In this document: positions 18,374-26,601 of the stretch, piece by piece
Layout of the letters: every line of letters begins with the position of its first letter
How positions within the stretch are numbered: position 1 is the stretch's first letter
Assembly: GCF_034314085.1 (NCBI RefSeq)
Contig: NZ_JAVIWI010000001.1
Span: forward strand, 1,364,001-1,428,000
Source of the DNA: Undibacterium sp. 5I1
GTDB lineage: Bacteria > Pseudomonadota > Gammaproteobacteria > Burkholderiales > Burkholderiaceae_D
Direction of reading: 5' to 3'
DNA: 64,000 nt
Notes under the pieces: generated by a model
What the model saw: the letters and a program-made list of their open reading frames with translations, nothing else
Database searches by the model: none
What the model was told of the DNA's origin: nothing
Translations under genes and position numbers: made by a program

Positions 18374-19408
18374 ATGAATGAAAATGCACTGCACGACATA
18401 GCAATCCAATTAGTAGCGCAACAAAAAGGAATGCTTGCGATGGATGAGAGCATCCCCACTTGCAATGCTAGGTTTAAGGCGCTGGGTATGGCTGAAACAG
18501 TGAAAATGCGGCGAAGATACCGTGAATTGCTACTATGTACCCCAGACATAAATCATTCAATCAGCGGAGTAATTTTATGCGATGAAACATTTAGCCAATC
18601 TCGTGACGATGGAAAAAAGTTTATAGACCTGCTGTCTGATTTAAATATTATTTGTGGAATTAAAGTCGACACTGGCGCGAAGGATCTGGCTGGTTTTCCG
18701 GGAGAAAAATTGACTCAGGGTCTGGATGGATTGAGGGAGCGTTTGCAAATTTATTGGCATGAAGGAGCAAGGTTTGCCAAATGGCGGGCGGTGTTCAAAA
18801 TTGGTGTCGGTACACCAAGTGATACCTGCATCGCCAGCAACGCCCAACAATTGGCGATATACGCCGCACTGTGCCAGGAATGTGGTTTGGTGCCGGTGAT
18901 CGAGCCTGAAATAGTGGTGGATGGGGCGCACACTTTGCAGCAATGTGCGGACGTATCTGAGCGGGTCTGGGAGTCGGTATTTCACCAGATGCACTTGCAC
19001 CGGGTGTTTCTTGAGGGACTGATTCTAAAGACAAATATGCTGCTTCCCGGCTCAGACGCCGCTGTTTCAGCGGGCGTGAATGAGATCGCTGCATCAACCG
19101 TCGAAAGTTTATTACGTCACGTGCCGGCATGTGTTCCAGGGATCGCATTCCTGTCCGGCGGGCAAACACCGGAACAAGCGTCCCAACGTCTGAATGCGAT
19201 CAATGCTGGATACAAAGCATTGACGCCTTGGCCAATGACATTTTCTTTTTCACGTGCGATACAACAACCGGTGCTGGCTACCTGGCTAGGCTTAGAAAAT
19301 AACAGCGTTGCTGCGCAACAGGTTCTGTCGTTGCGCATCAGTTGTAACAAGGCTGCTCTCAAGGGCAACTATCATAGCGCAATGGAATCTGCCGGATTAT
19401 TTAATTAA
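18374..19408 (+). CDS. Class I fructose-bisphosphate aldolase
   Basis: Schiff-base aldolase of 344 aa that cleaves fructose 1,6-bisphosphate to dihydroxyacetone phosphate and glyceraldehyde 3-phosphate in glycolysis. Motifs: GMLAMDES near residue 20, KWRAVF around residue 136, PEIVVDG around residue 178 and the Schiff-base lysine in LILKTNMLLPG at about residue 219. I chose the ATG at 18374 over the in-frame TTG at 18338. Class I enzymes in bacteria are often carried beside a class II enzyme and used under particular conditions. Placement among stress and fermentation genes fits that. Confidence 0.9.
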   Translation: MNENALHDIAIQLVAQQKGMLAMDESIPTCNARFKALGMAETVKMRRRYRELLLCTPDINHSISGVILCDETFSQSRDDGKKFIDLLSDLNIICGIKVDTGAKDLAGFPGEKLTQGLDGLRERLQIYWHEGARFAKWRAVFKIGVGTPSDTCIASNAQQLAIYAALCQECGLVPVIEPEIVVDGAHTLQQCADVSERVWESVFHQMHLHRVFLEGLILKTNMLLPGSDAAVSAGVNEIAASTVESLLRHVPACVPGIAFLSGGQTPEQASQRLNAINAGYKALTPWPMTFSFSRAIQQPVLATWLGLENNSVAAQQVLSLRISCNKAALKGNYHSAMESAGLFN

Positions 19409-19427
19409 CCTTATCTGGTGAGAAGAA

Positions 19428-20234
19428 CTAGCGAGCTAGTCGATATGAATTTATACACTCAGGTGTGAACTCAAACGTCATCTCAACGTTTGGTTGCAAT
19501 AACTTTTTATTCTTGCCCGTATATTGCAGTCTAGATAGTATGTCTCGTATCAAATTCAATCGGGCAGATTGTTTATCATTCGCCCGTACGATATGCCAAG
19601 GAGCTAAAATGGTATGGGTTCTCAGCAGCATTGCGTCCCGCATCTCAGAATAAGCATTCCAATGTTTGACGGCAACGGCGTCGACCGGACTAGTCTTCCA
19701 CTGCTTGAGCGGATTAGTTTCGCGATCGGCCAGTCGCTTGATTTGCTCATCCTTGCCAATGTCAAGGTAGTACTTTAGTAGCTTGATTCCCGAATTCACC
19801 AACATCTCTTCGAATTTCGGTACTGATTGCATGAATTCTTCGTATTCATCCTTTGAGCAGAAACCCAACACATGTTCTACACCCGCACGGTTGTACCAAC
19901 TACGATTAAACAAGACAAGCTCCTGGGCTACTGGTAGGTAAGTGACATAACGCTGGAAATACCATCCACTACAATCTCGATCTGATGGTTTACTCAGCGC
20001 TACAACACGGGTCTCCCGCGGGCTTAGATGTTCAGCGATACGCTTGATACTGCCGTCTTTACCTGCTCCGTCACGACCTTCGAGCAGTATCAGCACTTTT
20101 TCATTATGACGAATGACATGTCGTTGCAGCTTCACCAGCTCTACTTGCAGCTCACGCAAGCTAGCTTTATAGTCCTCTTTCGACATTGGGGTTACATCGT
20201 CATCCGCTTCTTTTTGCTTTTTCTTTTTGCTCAT
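19428..20234 (-). CDS. ppk2: Polyphosphate kinase 2
   Basis: PPK2-family kinase of 268 aa, a single-domain form. The Walker A region is LLEGRDGAGKDGSIKRI near residue 50 and the Walker B/lid region is VLFNRSWYNRAGVEHVLGF near residue 110. PPK2 enzymes use polyphosphate to phosphorylate ADP/GDP (or AMP). The highly charged N-terminus (MSKKKKQKEADDD) is typical. The preferred nucleotide cannot be decided here. It converges on the aldolase gene with 19 bp between the stop codons. Confidence 0.92.
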   Translation of the reverse strand: MSKKKKQKEADDDVTPMSKEDYKASLRELQVELVKLQRHVIRHNEKVLILLEGRDGAGKDGSIKRIAEHLSPRETRVVALSKPSDRDCSGWYFQRYVTYLPVAQELVLFNRSWYNRAGVEHVLGFCSKDEYEEFMQSVPKFEEMLVNSGIKLLKYYLDIGKDEQIKRLADRETNPLKQWKTSPVDAVAVKHWNAYSEMRDAMLLRTHTILAPWHIVRANDKQSARLNLIRDILSRLQYTGKNKKLLQPNVEMTFEFTPECINSYRLAR

Positions 20235-20351
20235 TTTATTGCCCCATCATCTGTAGTTAAAAGACCCAACCCAAAAAATCATTTACCAAAGTGCAATCTG
20301 TAAATTGCATAAATCTTCGCTTATGTGGGCAGCAAAACGCAGTCGATTAAG

Positions 20352-20858
20352 TTATAAAATCAACGGCCTATCCGGCAAATGGTTTTTTACATCATCTTCT
20401 GCTGGAAAGTGCTCTGCTAAAGATAAAGTCACCGCATGAATTCCACTAATTGCTCCGTTTTCATAGTTTCCATTTTTAAAAGCCGTTTCCATCTGTCGGC
20501 AAATCAGAGACCACTGACCCGCTTGGACTTTCGAGTGGATTCCGCGATCGGCGATAATTTCTACATCCCGGTCTGCGTATAACAAATAAATCAGCACTCC
20601 ATTGTTATTTTCGGTATCCCACATTCTTAGGTGAGAAAATACGTCTAGTGCGCGCTCTCTCGCAGTTTGTCCTTGAAACAGTAGCATGCCATCTAAGGCA
20701 CCTTCGACGACGAAGCGAATTTCCCCTACATGTGCCATCTCGCTCTGTTTAATCGCCTTTTCAATCCTGCTTAGTAATACTTGATTGAAATGACTGTTGA
20801 CTTGCCAATGGGTCATCATGAGATGTTTGGCTATCCGCTTGAAATCCATCATTACCAT
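20352..20858 (-). CDS. TPM domain protein
   Basis: Protein of 168 aa with a TPM (YgcG/Psb32-like) domain; the LIYLLYADRDVEIIADRGI segment is the family hallmark. Unlike its neighbour it has no signal peptide or membrane segment. Its start overlaps the stop of the upstream TPM gene by 7 bp, so translation is coupled. It is the third gene of a lemA-TPM-TPM operon. In-frame methionines at residues 3 and 4 are alternative starts. Confidence 0.85.
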   Translation of the reverse strand: MVMMDFKRIAKHLMMTHWQVNSHFNQVLLSRIEKAIKQSEMAHVGEIRFVVEGALDGMLLFQGQTARERALDVFSHLRMWDTENNNGVLIYLLYADRDVEIIADRGIHSKVQAGQWSLICRQMETAFKNGNYENGAISGIHAVTLSLAEHFPAEDDVKNHLPDRPLIL

Positions 20859-21703
20859 CGCCCTGATGCACCGCCGCCGCCAAATCCACCGCCGCCACCA
20901 CTAAAGCCGCCAGAACCACCTCCGCGACCATACACTGCGGCAAGTCCAATCATGTTGCGACCGACCGTACCACCAGTGATTAAGGTGAATAAGAGAGCGA
21001 TAGTCCCGGCAATTAAAGCGATAGATAAAACACCTACAAACAGCCAGGCAATTCCGCCTATCGCCGCACCGGTTATGATCGCGCCTGGAAATCGGCCAAA
21101 TAAAGTTCGCAATAAACCACCTAAGATGAGAGCGACGATAAAGATGACCGGAGCATATGGCTGGATGTCTCCAATTGTAATACTTGATTTTTCGGTGGCT
21201 GGCAGTGGTAGAGGCTCTCCGTTGATGACTTTCATCATTTGATTTAAACCAGCGGTGACACCACCATAGAAGTCGCCTTGCGTCAATCTGGGAGAAATGA
21301 TTTCACTGATGATGCGTTTACTTGTGGCATCGTTTAGCGCGCCCTCTAAGCCATATCCCACCTCAATCCGGAGCGTCCGGTCATTCTTTGCTATCACTAA
21401 AATTGCGCCATCATCTACCTTTTTTCTTCCCAATTTCCATTTTTCAGCGACACGTAACGTATATTGTTCAATTGTTTCAGGGCTGACACTGGGGATAATC
21501 AAGACTGCAATTTGACTCCCTTTTTTTGCCTCAAATCCTTGTAACGTTTGCTCTAAAGTAGATATTTGTTCTACGTTTAACGTTGCCGTCTGATCTATCA
21601 CATGTCCGGACAACATTGGCACTGCTGTCTGTCCAAAAGCAATCAAGGACAACCCAAGCATAGCGGTAATAAAATATCCTTTCACAGATTTTGCATTGAT
21701 CAC
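20852..21703 (-). CDS. YgcG-family TPM domain membrane protein
   Basis: Protein of 283 aa with an N-terminal signal peptide or anchor (to about residue 30), a periplasmic TPM domain (residues about 35-160, with GSQIAVLIIP and RTLRIEVGYGLEGALND), two or three C-terminal transmembrane segments and a glycine-rich tail (GGSGGFSGGGGGFGGGG). This architecture is standard for YgcG proteins paired with LemA. The role of the family in the envelope is not established. It overlaps lemA by 4 bp. Confidence 0.88.
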   Translation of the reverse strand: MINAKSVKGYFITAMLGLSLIAFGQTAVPMLSGHVIDQTATLNVEQISTLEQTLQGFEAKKGSQIAVLIIPSVSPETIEQYTLRVAEKWKLGRKKVDDGAILVIAKNDRTLRIEVGYGLEGALNDATSKRIISEIISPRLTQGDFYGGVTAGLNQMMKVINGEPLPLPATEKSSITIGDIQPYAPVIFIVALILGGLLRTLFGRFPGAIITGAAIGGIAWLFVGVLSIALIAGTIALLFTLITGGTVGRNMIGLAAVYGRGGGSGGFSGGGGGFGGGGASGRW

Positions 21704-22332
21704 TTCGGCACTCCTTGCGTATTTGGAGTAGCGTTTTCTGGTGATGTGCCAAAGTCTACTTTGGGAGGTGTTGAGATCTCTTTTTCGTTGCCTACCGTAA
21801 AATTAGGTTTTTCTTTAAATCCAAACACCATTGCAGTTAAGTTCGACGGAAAAGAGCGCACTGTGACGTTGAATTGTTGCACAGCAGCGATGTAGCGATT
21901 TCGCGCAACCGTAATGCGGTTTTCTGTACCTTCTAACTGTGCCTGTAAGTCACGAAAATTCGCGTCTGATTTAAGCTGTGGATAGTTTTCGGTTACAACT
22001 AATAACCTTGAGAGTGCGCTAGACATCTCTCCTTGGGCGGCTTGAAATTTTGCGAAAGCGTTAGGGTCGTTGAGCACTTCGGGCGTTACTTGGACGCTGC
22101 CGATTTTTGCTCTTGCATTAGTAACACCTAACAAAACATCTTTTTCCTGGGCGGCATATCCCTTTACTGTATTAACCAGATTAGGAATGAGATCTGCCCG
22201 GCGCTGATATTGATTCACCACTTCGGACCAACTTGCTTTGATTTGTTCGTCGTTACTTTGTAGCGTGTTGTAACCGCAACCGGACAGATTGAATGAGAGG
22301 ATTATGAGCAGGCATATCGAATATTTACGCAT
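21700..22332 (-). CDS. lemA: LemA family lipoprotein-like protein
   Basis: Protein of 210 aa with a signal sequence ending in a likely lipobox (NLSGCGYN, cysteine near residue 19) followed by the coiled-coil LemA domain (YQRRADLIPNLVNTVKGYA is the family signature). First gene of the lemA-TPM-TPM operon, with ATGA overlaps throughout. LemA function is unclear, although the LemA/YgcG pairing is conserved in many bacteria. Its promoter must lie in the gap shared with the Tn7-like module. Confidence 0.9.
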   Translation of the reverse strand: MRKYSICLLIILSFNLSGCGYNTLQSNDEQIKASWSEVVNQYQRRADLIPNLVNTVKGYAAQEKDVLLGVTNARAKIGSVQVTPEVLNDPNAFAKFQAAQGEMSSALSRLLVVTENYPQLKSDANFRDLQAQLEGTENRITVARNRYIAAVQQFNVTVRSFPSNLTAMVFGFKEKPNFTVGNEKEISTPPKVDFGTSPENATPNTQGVPK

Positions 22333-22508
22333 AGTTATTGTCCCAAGAGATAACCGAGTAGTGTGTTTATTTCATTAGGTTAAAATGAACGATATTCTTT
22401 AGTTTATTAATTCAATGAATCGAATTGCCGTTCTAATTAAAGCTTGTTATCGCGCGCTGTTTCCTAAATTTCCGCCCTTTATGCCATGCTGTCTGTACGC
22501 CAACGCGC

Positions 22509-22600
22509 TTAGTTCGGATTCCGGAAAACTTCTGAATCTGATTGGCGGGCAAGAAGCGACGACTTTGTAATCATTTCAGAGCGATAGCGCTCCGAACTAA
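22509..22600. repeat. Inverted repeat upstream of the Tn7-like module
   Basis: TTAGTTCGGA at 22509-22518 is matched by a perfect inverted copy TCCGAACTAA at 22591-22600, enclosing 72 bp. It could be the hairpin of a small RNA, a minor mobile remnant or a target-site feature. No gene lies inside. Confidence 0.5.
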
Positions 22601-22649
22601 ATATTCAATTGATGTCACAAATCTCACTCCATTAACATCATAGGCTTAG

Positions 22650-22675
22650 TGTAGAAATTTAATCAGATTTCTACA
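22650..22675. promoter_or_regulatory. Perfect 9-bp palindrome near tnsA, possible transposon-end or operator site
   Basis: TGTAGAAAT (22650-22658), an 8-bp spacer and ATTTCTACA (22667-22675) form a perfect inverted repeat about 170 bp before tnsA. It begins with TGT, like Tn7-type termini, and could also be a binding site for an autoregulatory transposition protein. The assignment is a guess from position. Confidence 0.4.
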
Positions 22676-22843
22676 AGAATTGGAATTTTTAGTACCTTTT
22701 TTAGGAAGTAAAAATTCAAATAGAATGCTAAGCAAACAAAAATTTCCAATGAAATGCAACGCAGATTTGACATTGGAGAATTGCCGTCTATTATCAATTT
22801 GATGTGATCTCATAATTCGTGTGAATCTAAGACGGGAGACTTC

Positions 22844-23548
22844 ATGGCGACAGGTCAAAGTCAAACTTTGCGCTCAAAGCAGCGCACAAACATAATGCAC
22901 GCCTACAGAGGAAGAGGACGAGGAAATTCGAATCTATGGCTTGTATATAGTATCAAAACAAATAAGGACTACATCCTGCCTAGCGACCGACAGCTCATCC
23001 ATTGGCTGCACTATCTCGAAACAAATCCTGAAGTGAAGTCATTTGACTTGGAGCCGACAGCACTTATATCAGTCGATTCCTATGAAGCTCGCGCTACAGA
23101 GCTCGATGCGAGAGTGCTATTAGCCAATGGGCGAGTCGAATGGCATGAAGTTAAAAGTGATGACAATGACGTTGCCCCAGGAAAATCAAAGCTGGAAGCT
23201 CAAGCGTCTGCGGCAAGTGCAGAAGGAATCTCATATCGTACTTTTTCAGATAAAGATCTTTCACCACATGTTCGAGTTTCTTTGCGATGGCTAAAAGCGA
23301 TTGGCTTTGCAAGCGTTTTACGCGATCGACCTTTTGTCCAAGAATCAGTTGCACTAGATAGTGTTTTTTTGCGAAGGGAGACAGGGACGATAGCTGAATT
23401 GCTAAATGATTTACCCGATGTTGATCCTGCGATATTGAAAGGTTTACTGGTCCGATTAGCGATTTCAGGACATATACATCTTGATCTCAATAGGGGAGGT
23501 TTCCGATCCGCTTCAATATGGCGCTTTTCAAATCATGTGGTCTCGTGA
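22844..23548 (+). CDS. tnsA: Tn7-like transposase endonuclease subunit TnsA
   Basis: Endonuclease-like subunit (234 aa) that in Tn7 cuts the 5' ends of the transposon so that it moves by cut-and-paste. The restriction-enzyme-like core is visible: D88 in TELDARV and the E-V-K motif at 102-104 in WHEVKSD, on either side of a short hairpin. A winged-helix-like C-terminal half of about 110 residues follows. A GGGAG ribosome-binding site precedes the ATG. It is the first gene of a four-gene module and overlaps tnsB. Having TnsA separates this element from Tn5053/Tn402-type TniA-TniB-TniQ transposons. Confidence 0.82.
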   Translation: MATGQSQTLRSKQRTNIMHAYRGRGRGNSNLWLVYSIKTNKDYILPSDRQLIHWLHYLETNPEVKSFDLEPTALISVDSYEARATELDARVLLANGRVEWHEVKSDDNDVAPGKSKLEAQASAASAEGISYRTFSDKDLSPHVRVSLRWLKAIGFASVLRDRPFVQESVALDSVFLRRETGTIAELLNDLPDVDPAILKGLLVRLAISGHIHLDLNRGGFRSASIWRFSNHVVS

Positions 23549-25523
23549 TCAAGCGTTTGCACAGGCGCCGTATATTGAGACATGGCCAGATTTCAATCGA
23601 TTGCTATTGTGTGATTCTGAACGAGATGAATTTGAGCGTCGGGTCAAAGCTATTAAGCTCTACGCACACGGAGAAAATTTACGGGAAATTCAACTAAAAA
23701 CAGGAGTCGACCCCACAGATTTACCTCGCTTGGCCGCCCGATGTCTAATGCTCGCATCAGATGGAAAAATTTTTGGATTTAGAGGATTACGTAAATTCAG
23801 TCGCTTGGTACCGTACGAAAAAAGATCTTTAGCTGGGCCCAAAAGAAGGGAACAACGTGGTGGCCAATCAGGATCTCTTGGGTACCTTAAAAAATTATTT
23901 CCCGACATAGAGTTTGAACTGATAGCGCAAATACGACAGGAGGCAAAATACATAGGTGTCCCTGAGTATCGTATTCGAGCCAATGCGCTTCATAGGATTT
24001 TTATTCGGCTGGTAAGGGCAAAGATAGCGAATAATGAATATCCGCCTAGTGGCTGGCCGTTTAACACAAAGTTACTCGGTCTTCGCTCAATTCAGAAGTA
24101 TATGACTGAGATCGTCCTCAATAATTTTTCCCGTTCTGTACAAAAGAGCGGAGAGCGGGAAGCTAGAGCACATTTAAGTGTTGGTAACGGGAAAAGTCCG
24201 CTTCTTTGTATAGACGAACCATTCGACGCGGTCGAAATCGACGCTTACAACATAGACGCACATTGTGTACTTAAGTTTGCAACGCCCGAGGGAACTGAAA
24301 CTGATTTATTGGTGGAGCGGCTATGGTTGATAGCGGCGATAGACCGAGCGTCGACGGCTGTTTTAGCTTGGCGTATTGTCTATCGAAGTGAAGTTGCTTC
24401 CGATGATGTTCTGCATGTGATACGTGACGCAGTAGGTCGACGCTGGGAGCCACGAAGACTATCAATACCAGGACTAAATTATCCGGAGGGAGGCGGTCTT
24501 CCTAGCGGAATTCTTGATGAGGCTTATCAAGCTGTTTGGACAACTACATTGTTGGATGGTGCATTAGCTCATCTAGCAATTAAAGTAAGAGAGCGAGCAA
24601 GAAGAGTTTTGGGATTCGTAGTAAATTGGGGACCGGTGGGACATTTTGAGCGACGCCCTAATGTAGAACGGACATTTAAGGAAATCGCACAAGGTCTTAT
24701 GCAAAGATTGCCATCGACCACAGGAAGTAACCCTCAAAACGGGCGAGCCCGTGATGCTGTCGGCGCTGCCTTGAAGCTTGGAATCTATGCAGAGCATATC
24801 GAGGATTTGGTCGAAGTGTTTTTTTCGCAGCACAATATTAAACCCAGTGAGGGAATATCCTATCTATCCCCGATTGGATTTCTTCGCCACTATTTGTGCG
24901 GGGACAGCCCTATCTGTGAAGCAAGGAGATTGCCAGTGCAAGATCAAAAGTTAGCGAATGCCTTTGCAACAATTATAGGTAAGACCGTTCGAGGTGACCT
25001 TATTAACGGTAGACGTCCATACATACAAATCGACCGCGTCCACTACACGAGCCCTGTCCTCGCAGACAATGGCCTACTTATAGGAATGCGTTTGCTGGTG
25101 CATATTGATGAAGACGATATGCGGCAAGTTCATGTTTTTTTAGAGGATGGATCGGATCTTGGTATTTTGACGGCACTGGGAAGATGGGGGCTGACCAAGC
25201 ATTCGCGAAAAACTCGGCTTGCAATTAATTCACTGATATCAGAAAGACTACTGATCATCAGCAAGCTTGACGACCCTGTTCAAGTTTATTTGAAGTATTT
25301 GGGTACGCCGAAAAAAACAAATAGAAAAAATCAACCTCAGTTAACACCACGGCAGGCAACAGACGCTTCTCGTATTGCGACTGAGGCCGGTATTTCACCT
25401 CAAATTTACAACAAGCCGGCAGAACTATCTCCTACAACGACACTCTCCCAGGTCTCGGCAAGAACTTTGCTTCTAAAAGATACCCAAAATCAGCGCCCTC
25501 GAATGGCTAAAAATAGAAGGTGA
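23535..25523 (+). CDS. tnsB: Tn7-like DDE transposase TnsB
   Basis: Retroviral-integrase-fold transposase, 662 aa from the ATG at 23535 (an in-frame TTG at 23481 would lengthen it by 18). Candidate DDE residues are D236 (VEIDAYNID), D341 (TTLLDGALAH) and E378 (RPNVERTF). Helix-turn-helix-like DNA-binding regions precede the core, and a basic C-terminal tail rich in Lys/Asn/Pro could contact TnsC. The chosen start overlaps tnsA by 14 bp, consistent with coupled translation. TnsB binds the transposon ends and joins 3' ends to the target in the family. Confidence 0.85.
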   Translation: MWSRDQAFAQAPYIETWPDFNRLLLCDSERDEFERRVKAIKLYAHGENLREIQLKTGVDPTDLPRLAARCLMLASDGKIFGFRGLRKFSRLVPYEKRSLAGPKRREQRGGQSGSLGYLKKLFPDIEFELIAQIRQEAKYIGVPEYRIRANALHRIFIRLVRAKIANNEYPPSGWPFNTKLLGLRSIQKYMTEIVLNNFSRSVQKSGEREARAHLSVGNGKSPLLCIDEPFDAVEIDAYNIDAHCVLKFATPEGTETDLLVERLWLIAAIDRASTAVLAWRIVYRSEVASDDVLHVIRDAVGRRWEPRRLSIPGLNYPEGGGLPSGILDEAYQAVWTTTLLDGALAHLAIKVRERARRVLGFVVNWGPVGHFERRPNVERTFKEIAQGLMQRLPSTTGSNPQNGRARDAVGAALKLGIYAEHIEDLVEVFFSQHNIKPSEGISYLSPIGFLRHYLCGDSPICEARRLPVQDQKLANAFATIIGKTVRGDLINGRRPYIQIDRVHYTSPVLADNGLLIGMRLLVHIDEDDMRQVHVFLEDGSDLGILTALGRWGLTKHSRKTRLAINSLISERLLIISKLDDPVQVYLKYLGTPKKTNRKNQPQLTPRQATDASRIATEAGISPQIYNKPAELSPTTTLSQVSARTLLLKDTQNQRPRMAKNRR

Positions 25524-25527
25524 ATCT

Positions 25528-26601
25528 ATGTCTGCTAAATCTAAGTCCAACCAATCCATAGAAACACGTAACACTCAAGAGTTAGCTTCTGCGGGTGTAT
25601 TTTTTGGAAAATCAAGTTTTGAAGAGATAAATCTTACGTTTCCGTTCGAGAGTGGATATACGCTGGCACAAAGAGATGAGTTATTAATGAGCCACCCGAT
25701 TCGACAGCGTACATATACTATTCCTACAATTGCCTTGGAACGAACATACGACTTGATACGTGACCGAGTTTGGTCTCGACGCACTGGAGTTTGCTTTTAT
25801 GGTACGTCGCGCGTTGGTAAAACGGTAGCGGCAGAATATGTAGAAGATCGGCTAAAAGAAGAGTTTGAAACAACCTTTGTCAGTCGATTGAGTGCCCGAG
25901 AGGCGCCGAGGCCAAAGTCAAATGGTCATATGCCTAGACTACTATTGGATGCCCGTAAACACATACTTGCGGGAAGACAAAAAGACGAAGATCTTTATCG
26001 TAATGCCGTCACTGACACAATCATGGAGGTGCGGAGGCTGAAAGGCGCATTGTTTGTATTAATTGTGGACGAGATGCAATTACTTTCATCGCATGATTTG
26101 CAGCAATTATTGGTAATTCAAAATGCACTAGCGATGGAAAAAATTCGCTCAGTGACTGTGTCTTTCGCTCAACCAGAGATCATGGAGAGGCGTACTGCAA
26201 TGAAAGCCACACATCAAATGCAATTGATTGCGCGTTTTTTGAGTGAGCCGATTGCATACGAGGCTTGTACAACAGTCGAGGAACTTAAGGTGATCTTAGA
26301 GGTTTATGATGTAAGCAGTGAATACCCTATAAATTCAGGATGGAGTTATACGTGTTTTTTTCTACCTCAAGCATTTAGTCGTGGATTTAGACTAGCTTCT
26401 TATGCTCCTCCAATTTGGCAAGCCGTATGTGATGCAGCAATTCATATGGGAGGGGATCGAGTACCAATGGAACATCTTTCCATGACAATAGAACATATTC
26501 TTTTAGCTGGGTATTCAAACGATTCACCTAACTATATTCTCTCGAAAATCGACATTGAGCTAGCAGTCCAAGCGTCTAATCTAGAAATGTTTGGGGCTTG
26601 A
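25528..26601 (+). CDS. tnsC: Tn7-like AAA+ regulator TnsC
   Basis: AAA+ ATPase of 357 aa that links target selection to the transposase. Walker A is GTSRVGKT at residues 92-99; Walker B ends in DE at 181-182 (LFVLIVDEMQLL). A GAAGGTG ribosome-binding site lies before the ATG, 4 bp after tnsB. The protein is longer than minimal TniB-type ATPases at its C-terminus, which may interact with TniQ or TnsA-TnsB. It overlaps tniQ by 4 bp. Confidence 0.83.
   Translation: MSAKSKSNQSIETRNTQELASAGVFFGKSSFEEINLTFPFESGYTLAQRDELLMSHPIRQRTYTIPTIALERTYDLIRDRVWSRRTGVCFYGTSRVGKTVAAEYVEDRLKEEFETTFVSRLSAREAPRPKSNGHMPRLLLDARKHILAGRQKDEDLYRNAVTDTIMEVRRLKGALFVLIVDEMQLLSSHDLQQLLVIQNALAMEKIRSVTVSFAQPEIMERRTAMKATHQMQLIARFLSEPIAYEACTTVEELKVILEVYDVSSEYPINSGWSYTCFFLPQAFSRGFRLASYAPPIWQAVCDAAIHMGGDRVPMEHLSMTIEHILLAGYSNDSPNYILSKIDIELAVQASNLEMFGA

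Larger units (their letters stand above)
22333..22843. other. Gap holding the lemA promoter and probably the tnsA-side transposon end
   Basis: About 510 bp between the divergent lemA and tnsA genes. Its right half is AT-rich and has several similar AAAAATT(C)CAA-like motifs in both orientations (about 22679-22691, 22709-22720, 22738-22751) that could be transposase-binding repeats. In Tn7 relatives an end with multiple TnsB sites lies just outside tnsA, so such an end is expected here. I could not fix the exact terminus or a target duplication. Confidence 0.4.

Noticed and set aside
18060..18404. Minus-strand gene of 114 codons before the aldolase
   Set aside because: Overlaps the aldolase start, has no ribosome-binding site and no recognisable domain.
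20781..21242. Proline-rich plus-strand protein opposite the TPM gene
   Set aside because: It is the antisense reading of the glycine-rich tail of the YgcG-family gene.
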